A stretch of 64,000 bases of DNA from Alnus glutinosa (GCF_958979055.1 NC_084887.1:30791544-30855543), one strand, 5' to 3'; counted from the stretch's first letter, positions 11,715 through 24,000 are shown. Notes: generated by a model from the sequence alone, not told the origin. A program made the numbers and translations.

Positions 11715-11824
11715 TTTTTTTACATGTCCACACAAAAGGGGAAGGGCGATTCGAACTAGTGACTTCCGCTTTATGAGACGTGGTCTCCAATCGATTGAGC
11801 TGTCCCTTGGCCCTTGGGGACCTC
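11715..11824 (-). mobile_element. tRNA-derived SINE, copy 1, with 12-bp target duplication
   Basis: On the minus strand the element has a tRNA-like head: an A-box-like AGCTCAATCGATTGG, then a B-box AGTTCGAATCG, then GTGTGGACATGT and a short A-rich tail. It is flanked by a perfect 12-bp direct repeat GTCAAACTAATT (11703-11714 and 11825-11836). Related copies lie at 35856..35982 and 62766..62877. Confidence 0.8.
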
Positions 11825-11963
11825 GTCAAACTAATTAAATTGCTATGAAAAATGTAAAATCGGTCATTATAGTTACATCAATTTGTATTAAGTTCTATGT
11901 GATATAAAAATGTTGAAAAATGCTAGAGGTACTAAATTTTTTTACTAAGAGATGGACACTAAG

Positions 11964-12744
11964 GAATAATTTTTCGTCATTCATTCCGGAGCTTCTCTCT
12001 CTAAGTAAGAAAGTTTCTTCTTCTCCGTTGGTCTTTCTTGTCGAGAGGAGGCCTTAAGCTTTCCTCCCGATTGTTTTTCTTCCTCTTAGCCTTGTAGGGC
12101 TAAAGGGGTTTTGTTTTCCTCCCTGGCTTTTCCAGTGGAGGCTAGAGTCCCCCAATCATTAGGGTTGTGTGGTGTTTTATTTTCCCGGCTTAGATCTGGT
12201 GGTTGTTTATGTCCCTTTAAGTCATTTTGGACTATGATGGTTTTGATTTTGTTGTTTTTCTTTGGATCATGGCAGGAAAACACCCAATGAGGTGCCGAAG
12301 GAGAAGTGGTGCTCCGCTTGTGTCATCGGTGGCGGTCCTGGCCGGTTCTAGCGAAACAAGCATGTAGTGAGGACCAGATCTATGAAACTCCGCTGCCTTC
12401 TAGGTTAGCTGCCGGTTGCTACGGCCGATTCGATGGTCTGTGTTCGGCGCTTAGTCATCATGCGCCAAGTTTTTCTTGTCTTTATAGGAGGCGCGTGAGG
12501 ACCACACTCTGTTCCCTTTCGCCGTGGTTCGGTGGCGCCAAGTAGTTTTGGTGGCTAACTTGTTGGTGGGGTGTCTTCTCTGTTTGTAGCTCTGGTTGGA
12601 TGTTTTCTTGTTTATTAATGTATTGTCTGAGCTTTCTTGCTCAGCTTGGAGTTCACACCTTAAGGGTGTTGTTCTGTGTAAACTTTTAGAGGTTAATTGT
12701 ATCTATTGATGGGAGATTAATGAAAGTTTCACTTTCGTATCAAA
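11964..12744 (+). mobile_element. LINE-like retro-insertion (3' end) with 16-bp target duplication
   Basis: The insert is flanked by AGAGATGGACACTAAG (11948-11963) and AGAGATGGGCACTAAG (12745-12760), one mismatch in 16. It is more GC-rich than its surroundings. It ends GAGATTAATGAAAGTTTCAC then TTTCGTATCAAA, a style of terminus known from plant LINEs. No reverse transcriptase remains, so it is probably a 5'-truncated copy holding mainly the 3'UTR. The LINE assignment is inference; the target duplication is seen. Confidence 0.6.
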
Positions 12745-12760
12745 AGAGATGGGCACTAAG

Positions 12761-13632
12761 ATGATATGGAAATATTTATTAATTGGTATCCGTAGCATTT
12801 ATTTTTATTAATTGTTTTGATCATCTCCAATGAATAAGGTACACATTATTTAGTAAGGCTCTATTTATAAAAGTTTAAGTACCTATAGCATTTCTTAAAA
12901 ATGTTCTAAAAGATTCAAGTGGTATGCAAATATAACAAATAGGTCGCTACACCAAAACTTTCATCTAACGTTTTAATAGAAACTATTAAATGCCATGTCA
13001 TCACCAATCAGATTATAACACGTGTCACTCATAATAAAAAATTTATAAATATGTAAATGTATAAAAATTAAAAATTTATATATTGAGCTCCAAGTTTACA
13101 TCTTTTCCAAACAACAATTGAGAAACCAAAAACAAAACAAATATTATAACAGCAACAAAGTAGAGAAAACTTACGGATGAGTGACGGTACCGAGCTTGGG
13201 GTCCGAGTACTCTAATCACAACGCCGGTTTGCTTAGCCATGGCTATGGATTCCTTTGATATTCTTCAAGTAGCAATCGAAATCCATAGCCCACTGGTTCA
13301 GATTACACGTGGCCACCTTCAACAGCCTCATCTGGAACAATCTCGTCCTTCTCAAACCAAACAACTAAAAGCAGTAGATTCTCAAACCACTTCTTGGAGC
13401 TGCCTTTTTGGGGTGACTGAACCATCATTTGACCACTTGGGTTGACATGTGTCATCAGCTTGAACATTCTCCTCCTTCAAAAGCAGTGGATTGCTTGTTT
13501 AGTTGCTATTATCTCAAACCACTTCTTGGAGCCGCCTTGGAGCGACTGAACCACCATTGATTATTTGGGCTGACCCGTGTAATAATTTAATAAAAAAAAA
13601 TTAGAAGAAAGTTGGGTGCAATGACATATTTA
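12761..13632. other. Intergenic sequence with a 132-bp-spaced direct repeat
   Basis: No gene was seen. Bases 13381-13452 and 13513-13580 are imperfect direct copies sharing CTCAAACCACTTCTTGGAGC, GACTGAACCA and a GGGTTGAC/GGGCTGAC block. Confidence 0.45.
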
Positions 13633-14168
13633 TATTCAGTTTGTTTCAGCGTAAAATGATTTCTGAAAAATGATTTCGATATTTTACGGTGTTTAGTAGG
13701 AGCGAAAATAATGGTCAACGAAAATTATTTTCGATTTACGGTTTTAAAAACAGTAAATTGTTTTCCGAAATTAAACTCTTCGTCCTTACACACACGTTTA
13801 ATATCCGATTGTCGGAATCTGACAATGGTCGATCGTCGGAATCCAGGTGGCACCGAAATCCGGCAACATCGGGCCACCGGAATATTACCGGCGCCAAAAT
13901 CCGGCGACATCCGGCCATCGTCACTGGATGCCAGCGGACCAGATTCCGACCGGAATATGGCCGGGATCTGGCCAAACGGTCTCGCCGAAATTCGGCAACG
14001 GCGACCGGACGTTGCTGGATTTCGGCAACAGTTGCATTTTCTCTTTTCATAATTTTTTCGTGCGAACCAAATGCCGGAAAATTTTTTTGAGAAATTTTTT
14101 TTTTTTAAAATGATTTCGTCGAAAATATTTTACGACGGAAATCATTTTACGTCAAAACAAACGGAACA
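13633..14168. mobile_element. TTA-flanked TIR element with GC-rich core, copy 1
   Basis: The tips are TATTCAGTTTGTTT on the left and AAACAAACGGAACA on the right, imperfect inverted repeats that continue inward (GTAAAATGATTTC / GAAATCATTTTAC). It is flanked by TTA on both sides (13630-13632, 14169-14171). The core is full of short CCGGAATC, CCGGCGAC and GGCCATC variants. Long overlapping reading frames in this core on both strands come from its low stop-codon content and are not genes. The tips and TTA duplication suggest PIF/Harbinger-like mobilisation. Confidence 0.75.
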
Positions 14169-14323
14169 TTATTATTTTTGCATACCACAAAGAACTCTTG
14201 TAACATTTTTATATCAAATAAAGCTTATTGCATATCATTGTGATCACATTTGTATTTTCTCCTCCGCTATACAAGTTTAAAGGCAAAATATGGGCATAGA
14301 TATCATTCTAGGAGTCCAATTAA

Positions 14324-15088
14324 TGCTCCATTTGTTTCAACATAAAATGGTTTCCGTCGTAAAATGATTTCAGGAAACTCATTTTTCTGTAAAATATTTT
14401 TCGCCAAAAGCATTTTTTGGTGTTTGACGCGTATGAAAAATTACAAATATTTTTAATATTTTTATTCAATCATATTAACTTATAAAAATCAATTTTTATT
14501 CAAAACATATAAATATTAATCTAAAATAATATAAAAATTACCGAAGACGAGATTTCGTCACTGACCGACAGGATTCCGACCACTTTTACTAGATTCCGCC
14601 ATTCCGACTACTATAGCCAGAATCCAAGATAAAGGCCGGAATCCGAACAGTTTTGTCGGAATTTGGGTTGGCCGGATTCTGGCCAAAAGTTATTGGATTT
14701 AGGCCAAAACTGTCGGATTCCGACACAGAACGGCCGGACTCCGGCATACTAGCCGGAATCTGCCAGAACCGCTGGAATTCGACCGTTCTGGCCAGATCCG
14801 GCCGGCCGGTTGTTCTGGGTAGATCCGGCCAGTCGGCCGGAATCTGACCTTTCTGGCAAATTCCGGCCAGATGGCCGGAATACGGTCGCATGAATCTGGG
14901 CTGACTGGATTCTGGCAAAGATGGCCGGATTCCGTCGTCGGAATCTGGCGACATTGATCGGATGCTGTCGAATTTCGGTGATGGTTGACTATTATTTTCC
15001 GGTTGACTATTATTTTTGCCCCTACCAAACACCGGAAAATACCAAAATTATTTTTCAGAAATCATTATACGTCGAAACAAACAGAGCA
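14324..15088. mobile_element. TAA-flanked TIR element with GC-rich core, copy 2
   Basis: The tips are TGCTCCATTTGTTTC and GAAACAAACAGAGCA, with TAA on both sides (14321-14323, 15089-15091). Between the arms is an AT-rich stretch and then a core built of GGCCGGAATCTGGC-type units on both strands. It is the longest of three copies (765 bp). No transposase. Confidence 0.75.
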
Positions 15089-15539
15089 TAAATATCACCC
15101 AAGTACATCCGATTGGACTATTTCTTGATTTGCGCATGTTTGTTTTTCAAGCCATTTTTTTTTTAAGAATTAAAAAGTGTTATTCTTTTAAAATGACTAA
15201 TCAGGTTATAATTAAAGTTCTTTAAAATAAAATTATAAAAACTAATTAGTAATTTCACTTAATAACATTTATGAGTATCTTTATAATTCACCCAAAAAAT
15301 ATAAACAATTTATCTTCGCAATGGATAAAGATCATCTCTAGTTCAAATAAAAATGAGAAATATTCATTTTTTGGTGTGTACACAACGGTAATATTGAAGT
15401 GTTTATTGAAAATTTTAAATAATATAATATAATATACACTATTAAATACATCAATTTAAAATCTTAATAAATACTGTCAATTTTACTTTATATTTAAAAT
15501 ATAGACGGTCGTTTTTTGTTACGACTAATGTATCGGCGA

Positions 15540-15973
15540 AAGTTTGGCTGAGCTTTCTTCTCCTACATCTACTTTTGAGGCCAAATCTATGTTTTTTCGC
15601 CGGTTCCTGAAAGACGCGCAGTTTCTCTTTCGACGTCGACTTGTGTTGGGTGCTTTATGTAGTTATTTTTTTCTCTGTTTTTTTAGAGTAGTTTTTGAAA
15701 ATCTGTCTATTAAATTTACAGATTTTACTGAACTTTTTATAGCTTGTTAATTAAATCAGCCATCTTTTCTTTGTTATGGGTGCTTTACTGTTAAAGAGTA
15801 GCTCAAATATCTGTCATTGTAATATTTGTTTATTTGTAGGCAGCACTCAAGTCAGATTTTTCTGGCTTAGTGGATAGGGTGTCGATGTGTCTCCATTCAC
15901 TGCATTTGCCTTCGGGTCTCTTTAGATTTATGTATGGTAGTTCCGGTTATTTTGTTAAAAAAAAAAAAAAAAG
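15540..15973 (+). mobile_element. Possible LINE/retro-insertion 3' end with poly(A) tail
   Basis: A segment of higher complexity than its surroundings ends in a 15-base poly(A) (about 15958-15972). Its style resembles LINE 3'UTRs, but no target duplication or coding remnant was found. Low confidence. Confidence 0.3.
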
Positions 15974-16135
15974 AATAAAAAAGCATAATGATAAAAATCT
16001 ATGTGATCGACCATGGAAAATGATTTGGGAGGGACGTTTTTCCGTCCTCCAATCGGCACTTTTGATTAAAAGATAATTTTTTAATCAAAAAGTAATTTAT
16101 GATGTAACATCAAAAGTACATCAGAAGTTACTTTT

Positions 16136-16188
<53 letters not shown>

Positions 16189-16690
16189 AATGAAAAGTGG
16201 CGGGTGGGGGACGGGTTCTCGTCCCCTATAAATCACGTCTCGACCGACCATACAGGTCCTAAACCCCAACAATCCGCACGTGTGGAGATGTTCAGGTACG
16301 AGTTTCGAACTTACGAGGGTCAGTTTCAAATCTGTTTACCAATTGGTCCATTTTCGGACCCTACATGCATAGGATCACAAAAATTTCCGATCCTAATATC
16401 TTTGTTGGTGAGCAGGGGACCACACGATAGCTACCCAAAAACCTCATCCATAAACGAAAAGAACTAAAGAAGGACAGCCCGGTCATTTCAAAGTTTAACG
16501 AAATTCAAATTAATTAACAATAAAGTAACCCCCACGTCATCGATCCGTGCGTACCTCTACTGATATACCCGTAGCCGTCCGATCGTCATCCACTTTGGTA
16601 TTCTCAGCCGTCCATTAAAAAAATAACTGTTTTTAATTGTTTTTTTTGCAATTATTGCTTTAAATCCAACCTTCAAATCAAACAGTTGGG
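15974..16690. other. Upstream region of the HMGA gene, with poly(A) tract
   Basis: It contains a 37-base poly(A) run (16149-16185), an AT-rich palindrome (TTTTGATTAAAAGATAATTTTTTAATCAAAA region, 16059-16090), and probably the promoter and leader of the downstream gene from about 16550. No separate gene was seen. Confidence 0.4.
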
Positions 16691-16800
16691 TTGTGGGTTT
16701 TGAACAAAGGCTGTGTTGTTTGTAGCTGTAGCTCTCTGTGCTTTGAGTTGGGGGTAGGACTCTGTGAAGCCTCCAAAAGCAAAAGCTTCTCTCAATTTTC

Positions 16801-18743
16801 ATGGCGGCTGAAGAGGTTAATAAACCTAAATCACTCCCTCCTTACCCAGAGGTACACCAATCTACTCCCACAAATCTTTCAAAAAAAAAAAAAAATTATT
16901 TATTATTATTATTATTTTTTTTTTTTTTATTATTATTATTTTTTTTTTTTTTCATTTTGACACTTATAGTTCTTTACTTTTCTCATCTGGGTTGAGCTCT
17001 GGTTTATTTAAATTGGTTTGGATTTCAATGATTTGGGTTTTGGTTTAATTTTTTTTTAAAAAAAATGGAGATTTTGGAAGAGTTTTTTAAAAAATAATTG
17101 TCCTTTTAATCCTTGTTTTTCATCTTCTTTGTCAAGAGTGGGCTCTAGAGGATCTAAATTTTCTTGGTTTTCCATTGATTTGGGTTTTGCTACTTGTGCT
17201 TAATCTTTGAATTTTATTTTTTTTGAAATGGGTTTCCTGAAGAATTCAAAAAAGTTCCCGTTTTTTTTTTTTTTCTTTTTTCTTTTTTTCTTTTTTTCTT
17301 TCCTTTTTCTTTTTAACCCTCATTTTCTACTAGTTCTCATCATAATGTGCTCCAGTTGATCTATATTTCTTTGTTTCATGCGACTTCTTTCCAATCTTGG
17401 GTATTATTGAAGAGAAAATTGGAGTTCTTGATGAAGTTGAAAAATAAAATAAATAAATAAAAGATCCTTTCTTTTTCTTTTTCTTTTTCTTTTTCCCTTT
17501 AGACCCTCAATTTAAATTTTCTTGATCATAATTGAGCTACTGTTCGTTCAAATTCTTTATCTTTAAATGCTTTCGTTCTTGTTACTTTAGTTCAATTTTT
17601 CGTTATTCCCAAGAAAAAAAAAACAAACTTTGCTGCTCAAGAATCCAACGTCTTTTTTAACTAACGCTATTTTCTTAGCACATCTCATGCTCGATTTCAT
17701 AATTTTTCCCCATCAATCTGAATTTGCATCGTACTTTTTGGCAATTGATACCGACTCTCAAACTAATAATTCCACCTTTTAGAATTACCCATCCAAGAGG
17801 AGAAGAAAGTACTAAGAATGACTAATAATTTATTATGATGTTTGACAGTTTCAGTACTGGAATTCCAGATGATTTTGAAAGTAGTTGAAGCAGTGAAATG
17901 AATTTTGTCATACTTGGTTTTTGATACCAACCCTTAAGCTAATAACACCACCTTTTTTTCTTTTTCTTTTTCTTTTTTTTATCACCCAGGCAAAAAAGAT
18001 AAAAGAAACAAAGAATAATCGTTTCCAATAATGCTTGAGATTTGGAATTCCAGATGATTTTCAAAGCAATTTTGATGCATTGAATGACAAGAATGGTTCT
18101 AATAAATCGTCAATATTGAAGCACACTTGGTTTTTTATACCAACAACACTTAAAAAACTTTTTATCACGCAAGACAAAAGAGAAACAAAAAAAATGAATG
18201 ATAACCAGTTCTGATAATGCTTGGGTTTTGGAATTCCAGATTATTTTGAAAGCAATTGAAGAATTAAACGAGAAGAATGGCTCGAATAAATCATCGATAT
18301 CGAAGCACATTGAGTCGACATATGGGGACTTGCCTGCTGGGCACTCAACACTCCTGACACACCACCTCAACAAATTGAAAGACAGTGGAGATCTGGTATT
18401 TTTGAAAAACAACTACATGAAGCCAGACCCAAATGCGCCTCCTAAGCGGGGCCGTGGCAGGCCGCCAAAGCCAAAGGTTCCGCTGCCACTGGGCATCGAT
18501 TTGGGTCCGGCAAGGCCTAGGGGTCGCCCACCTAAGGACCCAAATGCACCTCCAAAGCCACCCAAGGTGAAGGTCTCAACAGGTAGCGGGAAGCCGAGAG
18601 GGCGGCCAAGAAAGATGGCAAGGCCTAGTGGAGGATTGGGAGGGTCGACAGCAACAACGCCAGCTTCGACGGCTACTGGGAAGCCAAGGGGTCGGCCTCC
18701 AAAGGTGAAGGCTCCAATGACTGAAGTGAGTGTTCAACAATAA
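16801..18743 (+). CDS. HMGA: HMGA-type protein: linker-histone globular domain plus four AT-hooks
   Basis: Two exons, 16801..16851 and 18240..18743, are joined in phase 0 across a GT-AG intron of 1388 bp and encode 184 aa. Plant HMGA proteins are nuclear chromatin proteins that bind the minor groove of AT-rich DNA. Residues ~15-85 match the H1/H5-like globular domain (YPEIILKAIEELNEKNGS, LLTHHLNKLKDSGDLVFLKN). Four AT-hooks follow at residues ~87-94 (RGRGRPPK), 109-116 (RPRGRPPK), 135-142 (KPRGRPRK) and 165-172 (KPRGRPPK). The segment DPNAPPK occurs twice. Family members are usually about 180-200 aa, so it is complete. The start is the first ATG and leads directly into the conserved exon-1 peptide. 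The intron carries two degenerate upstream copies of the exon-2 start. Confidence 0.93.
17738..18239 (+). repeat. Tandem degenerate copies of the HMGA exon 2 start within its intron
   Basis: The string GGAATTCCAGAT followed by GATTTTGAAAG or its equivalent occurs at 17859, 18044 and 18230, spaced 185-186 bp. The last is the real splice acceptor and exon start. The second copy continues with AATGACAAGAATGG and TCTAATAAATCGTCAATATT, matching exon 2 codons with changes. Each unit also repeats TTGGTTTTTGATACCAAC and an ATCACCCAGG-like block. The two upstream copies are frameshifted and look non-functional. Confidence 0.8.
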
Positions 18744-20429
18744 GACTCTTTAATGGTGTTAGTGGTGTTGTACGCCCTTATGTCCTCCTCCCTTGTAGAA
18801 TTGGGTTGGTGTGTGTTCTAGTCTATGCGCTTTGTGTAATTGCATGTACAATGTGATGTAGCTGCTGTTGAGGCTTTGTTGGTTTCTAATCTTAATTGAA
18901 GATATGGCTGGTTCTAATGATGCTCGAGCTATTTGTCTACTTGTGTTTTTTTTTTTATCATTCTGCATGCATTTCTTCATTTAATTGGGCTAGAATTTGA
19001 GAATGTGCAAGTGAGTTTTGTTTGCTAATAAATGGTGTTCTTGCTCTTTGGTGCTGGGTTTGGAAGGTTGCAGGTTTTTTTTTTTTTTTTTTTTTTTTAA
19101 TGAATTAAAAAGGTTGGAGATTTATCTGAAACTGAAAGAACCACGTACGGGACCTTTTCCAAATCTTGTACGAATTGAAGAATCCGCCTCTTTAATAGGG
19201 TGAGGGTCTTGTCTTTATCCATTGCCGTAGGTGTGTTTGTGTGTGTGTCTTTGTCAAAGGGTCTTTGGCTCACTTGTGCATTCGTGACTTCATGTGGGGG
19301 CCGGAGGTGGTTGAAAATGGTTTCTGTCAATATAAACCTTTGCATAGTTCGCTTGAATTAACTTCTTACCATCATGCTTTCAACGTGCATTATGGACCCT
19401 GGAAATTTGGATTTCAGCCATGAATGAACGCTCTCAACTCCTACGAGCGTTGACCCACAACTTGCTATATCCATTGCAGATTTGTCATTGTCTGAAAGCT
19501 CATCGTTGTATACGTTTTAAGGCAATTCGTGGAATAGTGCATAGTCTTATAGATGTTGCAACTTAGCTTGATGCAAGTCTTCTCTCTCTTGGCCTCTGAG
19601 ATATTCGATGCGTGTTTTAAAAAATGCACTTGAGAATCATATATATTTTTGGCATATATCAGTTTAATAGATTGGTAAAGTAATTTCTTCCGATCCAATT
19701 TGGAAGAGAACTGTCCGGATAGGATATCGAATACAATGGCTATTTTCATGACCTGCTCATCCGCTTCTCTAATTTTGATATAAAACAGTTAATTCACGTT
19801 ATTTTTTTCTATTTTAGCTAAAGGTTTTTCAAATGCATTCTACTTTCGATTGTCTATTCTTTCTTGATGACGTTTAAATATTCTAAATAAGGCAATGCAA
19901 ATGCAGCCATAATTTGGATCATGAAATTTTTTGCTTAATTTTATATCTAACAAGGTGAACGAGAGAGAACTCGAGGCAACTTGCGGGCTTGAGAGTTTTT
20001 AAACGTCTTTTGGAGGCAAAAGTGCCTGACCATTTGTCACAACTCCAATCGTACGTTTTAGCCGCCTACCGAATGACAAGGGTTAATTTCAATTTGCATC
20101 AGGCCTATTTTCAGCTAATTTCAATTTGGCCCTCCAGTCCCTTTAAACCTTCTGCTACTGTACAGATTAAGAGTTAATTAACAACCACTAAATTCTCTTC
20201 TTCTCTTTCTTTTTTTTGTTTTTAAAAATAAATTATTAAATTTACTTAACTGTTAGTAAAGTTAACTGTAAGATTAAAGTAAATTTGATCTAATCATTAC
20301 TGACAATTATGATCTAACGATAATAATTAAATAACGGTTAATTATAAATTTATTATAATAGTCAAGATTAAGTGTATGTTAACATCAATGATCAGATTTT
20401 AATGGTCGTTGAATTAACAGTAATTTTTT
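18744..20429. other. HMGA 3'UTR and intergenic sequence
   Basis: About 18744-18940 is probable 3'UTR. A T-run lies at 19075-19098. The rest is AT-rich without a recognisable gene. Confidence 0.4.
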
Positions 20430-20585
20430 GCTACATCCACTTCTAAGAACTTACTCCCAATTGTACACTCCTCAACGTGACTATAAAAATCACATTGGAT
20501 CCAAAATTCAATAGTGATTCATCCAAAATTTAATTGTGATTTTTACTGATACGTTAAGGAATATTCACTTAGACGTGTATGTAAC
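20430..20585. mobile_element. Small MITE-like inverted repeat
   Basis: The left arm GCTACATCCACTTCTAAGAA ... TATAAAAATCAC and the right arm GTGATTTTTACTGATACGTT ... AGACGTGTATGTAAC are imperfect reverse complements over about 65 bp each. No coding capacity. Confidence 0.45.
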
Positions 20586-21007
20586 ATTTAACATTTTGAT
20601 AGTTGCATGTCCATTAATGAATATATACACAAACTACTAAATTGACACTTTATATAGCCCACTTTAGACCAGTTTAAAACACATGAAAGTCTCTTTTCTT
20701 CTATCTCTATCAAAATTCTTCTGCAATTTTAAAATTCATGTTTCTTTTATCACTTTGAGTAGCTCCCTATTCTTCTATTTTGTGTAACAACTAGTACATA
20801 ATTTATCATTATGCCTATCATCATTTTTTGAATTAGAATTTGAAGGCAATTCACCAATTTCATTTTTTTCCATCAATTTAAGATATAAATAATTCGTTTT
20901 TCCCATTTCATAAGCAACTTAAATGGAGGTTTGTTGGTGGGGTGATAATGCTGAAATAAATTCTTTTTATATGGAAACAAACATAACACTAATTACGTAG
21001 AACAGCT

Positions 21008-24000
21008 TTACAATTCTTCCACTTGGACGGAAAATCCACAATGACATCGCTTTATCATCACCAAACTCTCCTCATCGAAAATCTGGTCCTCTGTCAAGAA
21101 TACGTGCTTATGCTCTTCAGGCAGGGCAGCCGATGGAGCATCCACCTTAGCTTGATGTATGTCTTCTTGCTGCTGGCATACAATAGATTGCTTGTCTTCC
21201 TGACATCCACCGACTGATGCATTTAATTTTTTATTCATATCATGGATGTCAGTGGATGTTTGTGATGACAAGCTGTCGCCATAACGGTTGTTCAACCTTT
21301 GCCTAGTTACGATGGAACAGAGAAGCTGATACCACCTACAAGTGGCTTGTGTTTCATTCCTTTTCTTCTCTTCGGCCTCTCTTCTTTCTTCTTCCTCTGC
21401 ATATGCCTGCAGAAAAGATACCCAATAAATATTAAGATTCAAGACCTCTTATTAGATAAAATGAGTTAGTAACTTGGAATTCAGGAACAAAATGTAAGGA
21501 TGTTATGAGAAGTTCTCGGGCAATTCAGGAAGAAATCTCTTGAGTGGAAGAAAATGAAGAAAAATAAAAAGCATCTTTTGAGTATGTACAAGTACGAACT
21601 CTTCCTTCTAAATTATTTGTCTTAAGTCCCAAAAAAAAGTTGATATTATCAGCAGGACTCGTCTTTTGATTAGCACTCAAGATATCATTAAAAGCGTAAA
21701 TTGCCTAAAGTACACATGGAATATACAAGAAAAGCTACCTAACTACTAGGAGCAAAGAGAACTATAAAATCCTGAAAAATAATCACCAAAGGAGAAAAAG
21801 AAAGACTTAATCTCCTCTAAAATTCTGTCACGATCTTCAAAACTTCTATTATTTATTTCCATCCAAAGATACCACAAAAGGCACGAATGTACCATCTTCC
21901 ACACAGAATTCATAACATTATTTAACTTCTTTTTTTTTTTTTTTTGATAAGTTTATTTAACAACTTGCATGCCATCAAATATGTTAAAAACTCTGGACTA
22001 ACATATTTCACGGAAAAACAAAAATGTATGCCATGGAATTTTACAGAGGAAAAGGGAAAAGAGAACAGTATTAATCACCACAATATAAAATAAATCCTAG
22101 AAGTTTCTAAGTCCTCTCAAGCGCCCTAACCCAATCCATAAAACTGCAATATGAATATTTACCTCTAATATTGCATCCTTGAACTCAGCACACACCACAA
22201 TACCATCGAAGACGGGATGCGAGTGTCCGTTTCTGAATTCAAAACCAACCATGGCAGGCGCATAATCGATCTCCAGTCTCTTGGCAACAGAAAACACCCT
22301 CGGTAACCTCAAGTGCACCGTCCCAGGAGGGAGGCACTTCTCAGACCAAACTTCCACTTGACCACGTTCATTCTAGGTGTTCAATACAGAAATTAGCTGT
22401 AAGTGATAATAGAGCTTCATAAAGAGCTGGAGAATCAAGCAGAAATGGATCCGCTTTATGAAGCTGGTCCATACAAAAGTAGCATTTCATAAGTCAAAAA
22501 CTTGGATAATCAGAGAAAGGCAGAGGGATAGGAAAGGAAAAAAATGTTCTACTGCTAATTCTCCATTATAGGATACAAATACTTTTGCCACATATAAACT
22601 GGTAGAGAATCTTGGCAAGCCAACGTATAATCTCAAGCACAAATCTTCACGCCTTAGATCTTGTTTTTCAACTAAGAACATAGGCAGCAGAGAATTCTTA
22701 TCTAATCAGATTTAAAATTGACACCAATATATATCCTCCCTTGCCCAATATCATAAAAGTCAACAGCAAAATTCCCAAGTAAACACATCAAGTACATCTT
22801 AAAATACTTTAGTCTGATGCATCCCAAACGAAAAACTATACTATGTCTGCTCAGTTAGTCATAGTTAGATCACCTACAGAAATATGCTTATAAGTTATAA
22901 CCCGATCATGAACCTAAAGAATCGATCCTGCAGCCCATATACAAGAAGGGGGGCCCTTAAAAGCTAAGTTAATGTACATAACTCATAAAAAAGTGTACCA
23001 ACAAAAAGGGGAAAACAAACAACAAAGGATAGAGGGGGGAAAGCCTAATGCCAGTGAGTGAAAAAAATAAGTTTCTATAACGGACCTACTAAAAAATATA
23101 GCACCAACAGAAACGTATGCAACAAATGAAGAAAGGCTAGACACCGGACAACTGAGAATAATATCCAAACCAATCCCGCCAATACAACATATCACAAGCC
23201 TAACTTATTCAGGTGTCTATACTACGTTAGTTCACAAATTTGCACTAATAGTAAACTAGTAGAGCCTGCAGATAATCTTGTTGACCATTTATTACCGTTT
23301 GAGTGTACTTGGGACTATGCAATTGGAAAAACCTAGTCACGTCAATATATTGTCCAAAATAACACAGAAATACAATTGTTCTCTGCTTATAAAATAAAAA
23401 AGAACGAATAAGAGAAAAAGAACTAATGTTCTGGTTGACCATGAACTAAATCCAAGTCTAAAGGGACAACAACCCAACTAAGCAACTTCCTTCTGTAAGG
23501 TATATACTGTTTCTAACAAGGGGGAGCAAAACAAAATTCAGAATAGGTGCATGGCAAAAAAAAAAAAACGGATTTGGCACTGTGCAGTAAGCATAAGGCT
23601 TAGCTATCAGGATTCTAATTTGAGAAACCACCCTCCACATATTGCCCCTAGATACTGATGGGAGTCCAAACTTAATCAAGGATTATTATAAAAGCTATTA
23701 CGCCTACAAGACCCCAATAACAAAACAGAGGCTGTAATCACCAAAAAAGAAGTCCGTGGCAATGCAAAATGGATACCATTTCTATATTTTTAGACAAATC
23801 TAAGTTTGTTATTGTAGCAAAACAGGTTTGAGTTCCTATAATGAATATGAGAATTATCTAATAAGCTATTATGAAGAGATTAAACTACATTTTGATTCTG
23901 GTTTGGCATTTCAAAGTCTGCACGACATATCAAAGCATGTCTACATGCAATTGTACCCCCATCCAAACTAAAGGCTATGAAACAACAATTTTCAGAAAAT

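Noticed and set aside
11740..11815. Possible functional tRNA gene (minus strand)
   Set aside because: A and B boxes exist, but the cloverleaf does not close and the same sequence recurs with poly(A)-like tails and target duplications, so it is a SINE.
13689..14113. Several overlapping reading frames on both strands up to 133 codons
   Set aside because: They all lie in the GC-rich core of a TIR element where stop codons are rare; different frames give unrelated proteins and none shows a domain.
14589..15032. 147-codon minus-strand frame rich in PESG/RPDS-like repeats
   Set aside because: It is a translation of the CCGGAATC-type core of element copy 2, not a gene.
16856..16995. Continuation of HMGA exon 1 as a longer ORF
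   Set aside because: It reads into poly(A)/poly(T) low-complexity intron sequence after a good GT donor at 16852.
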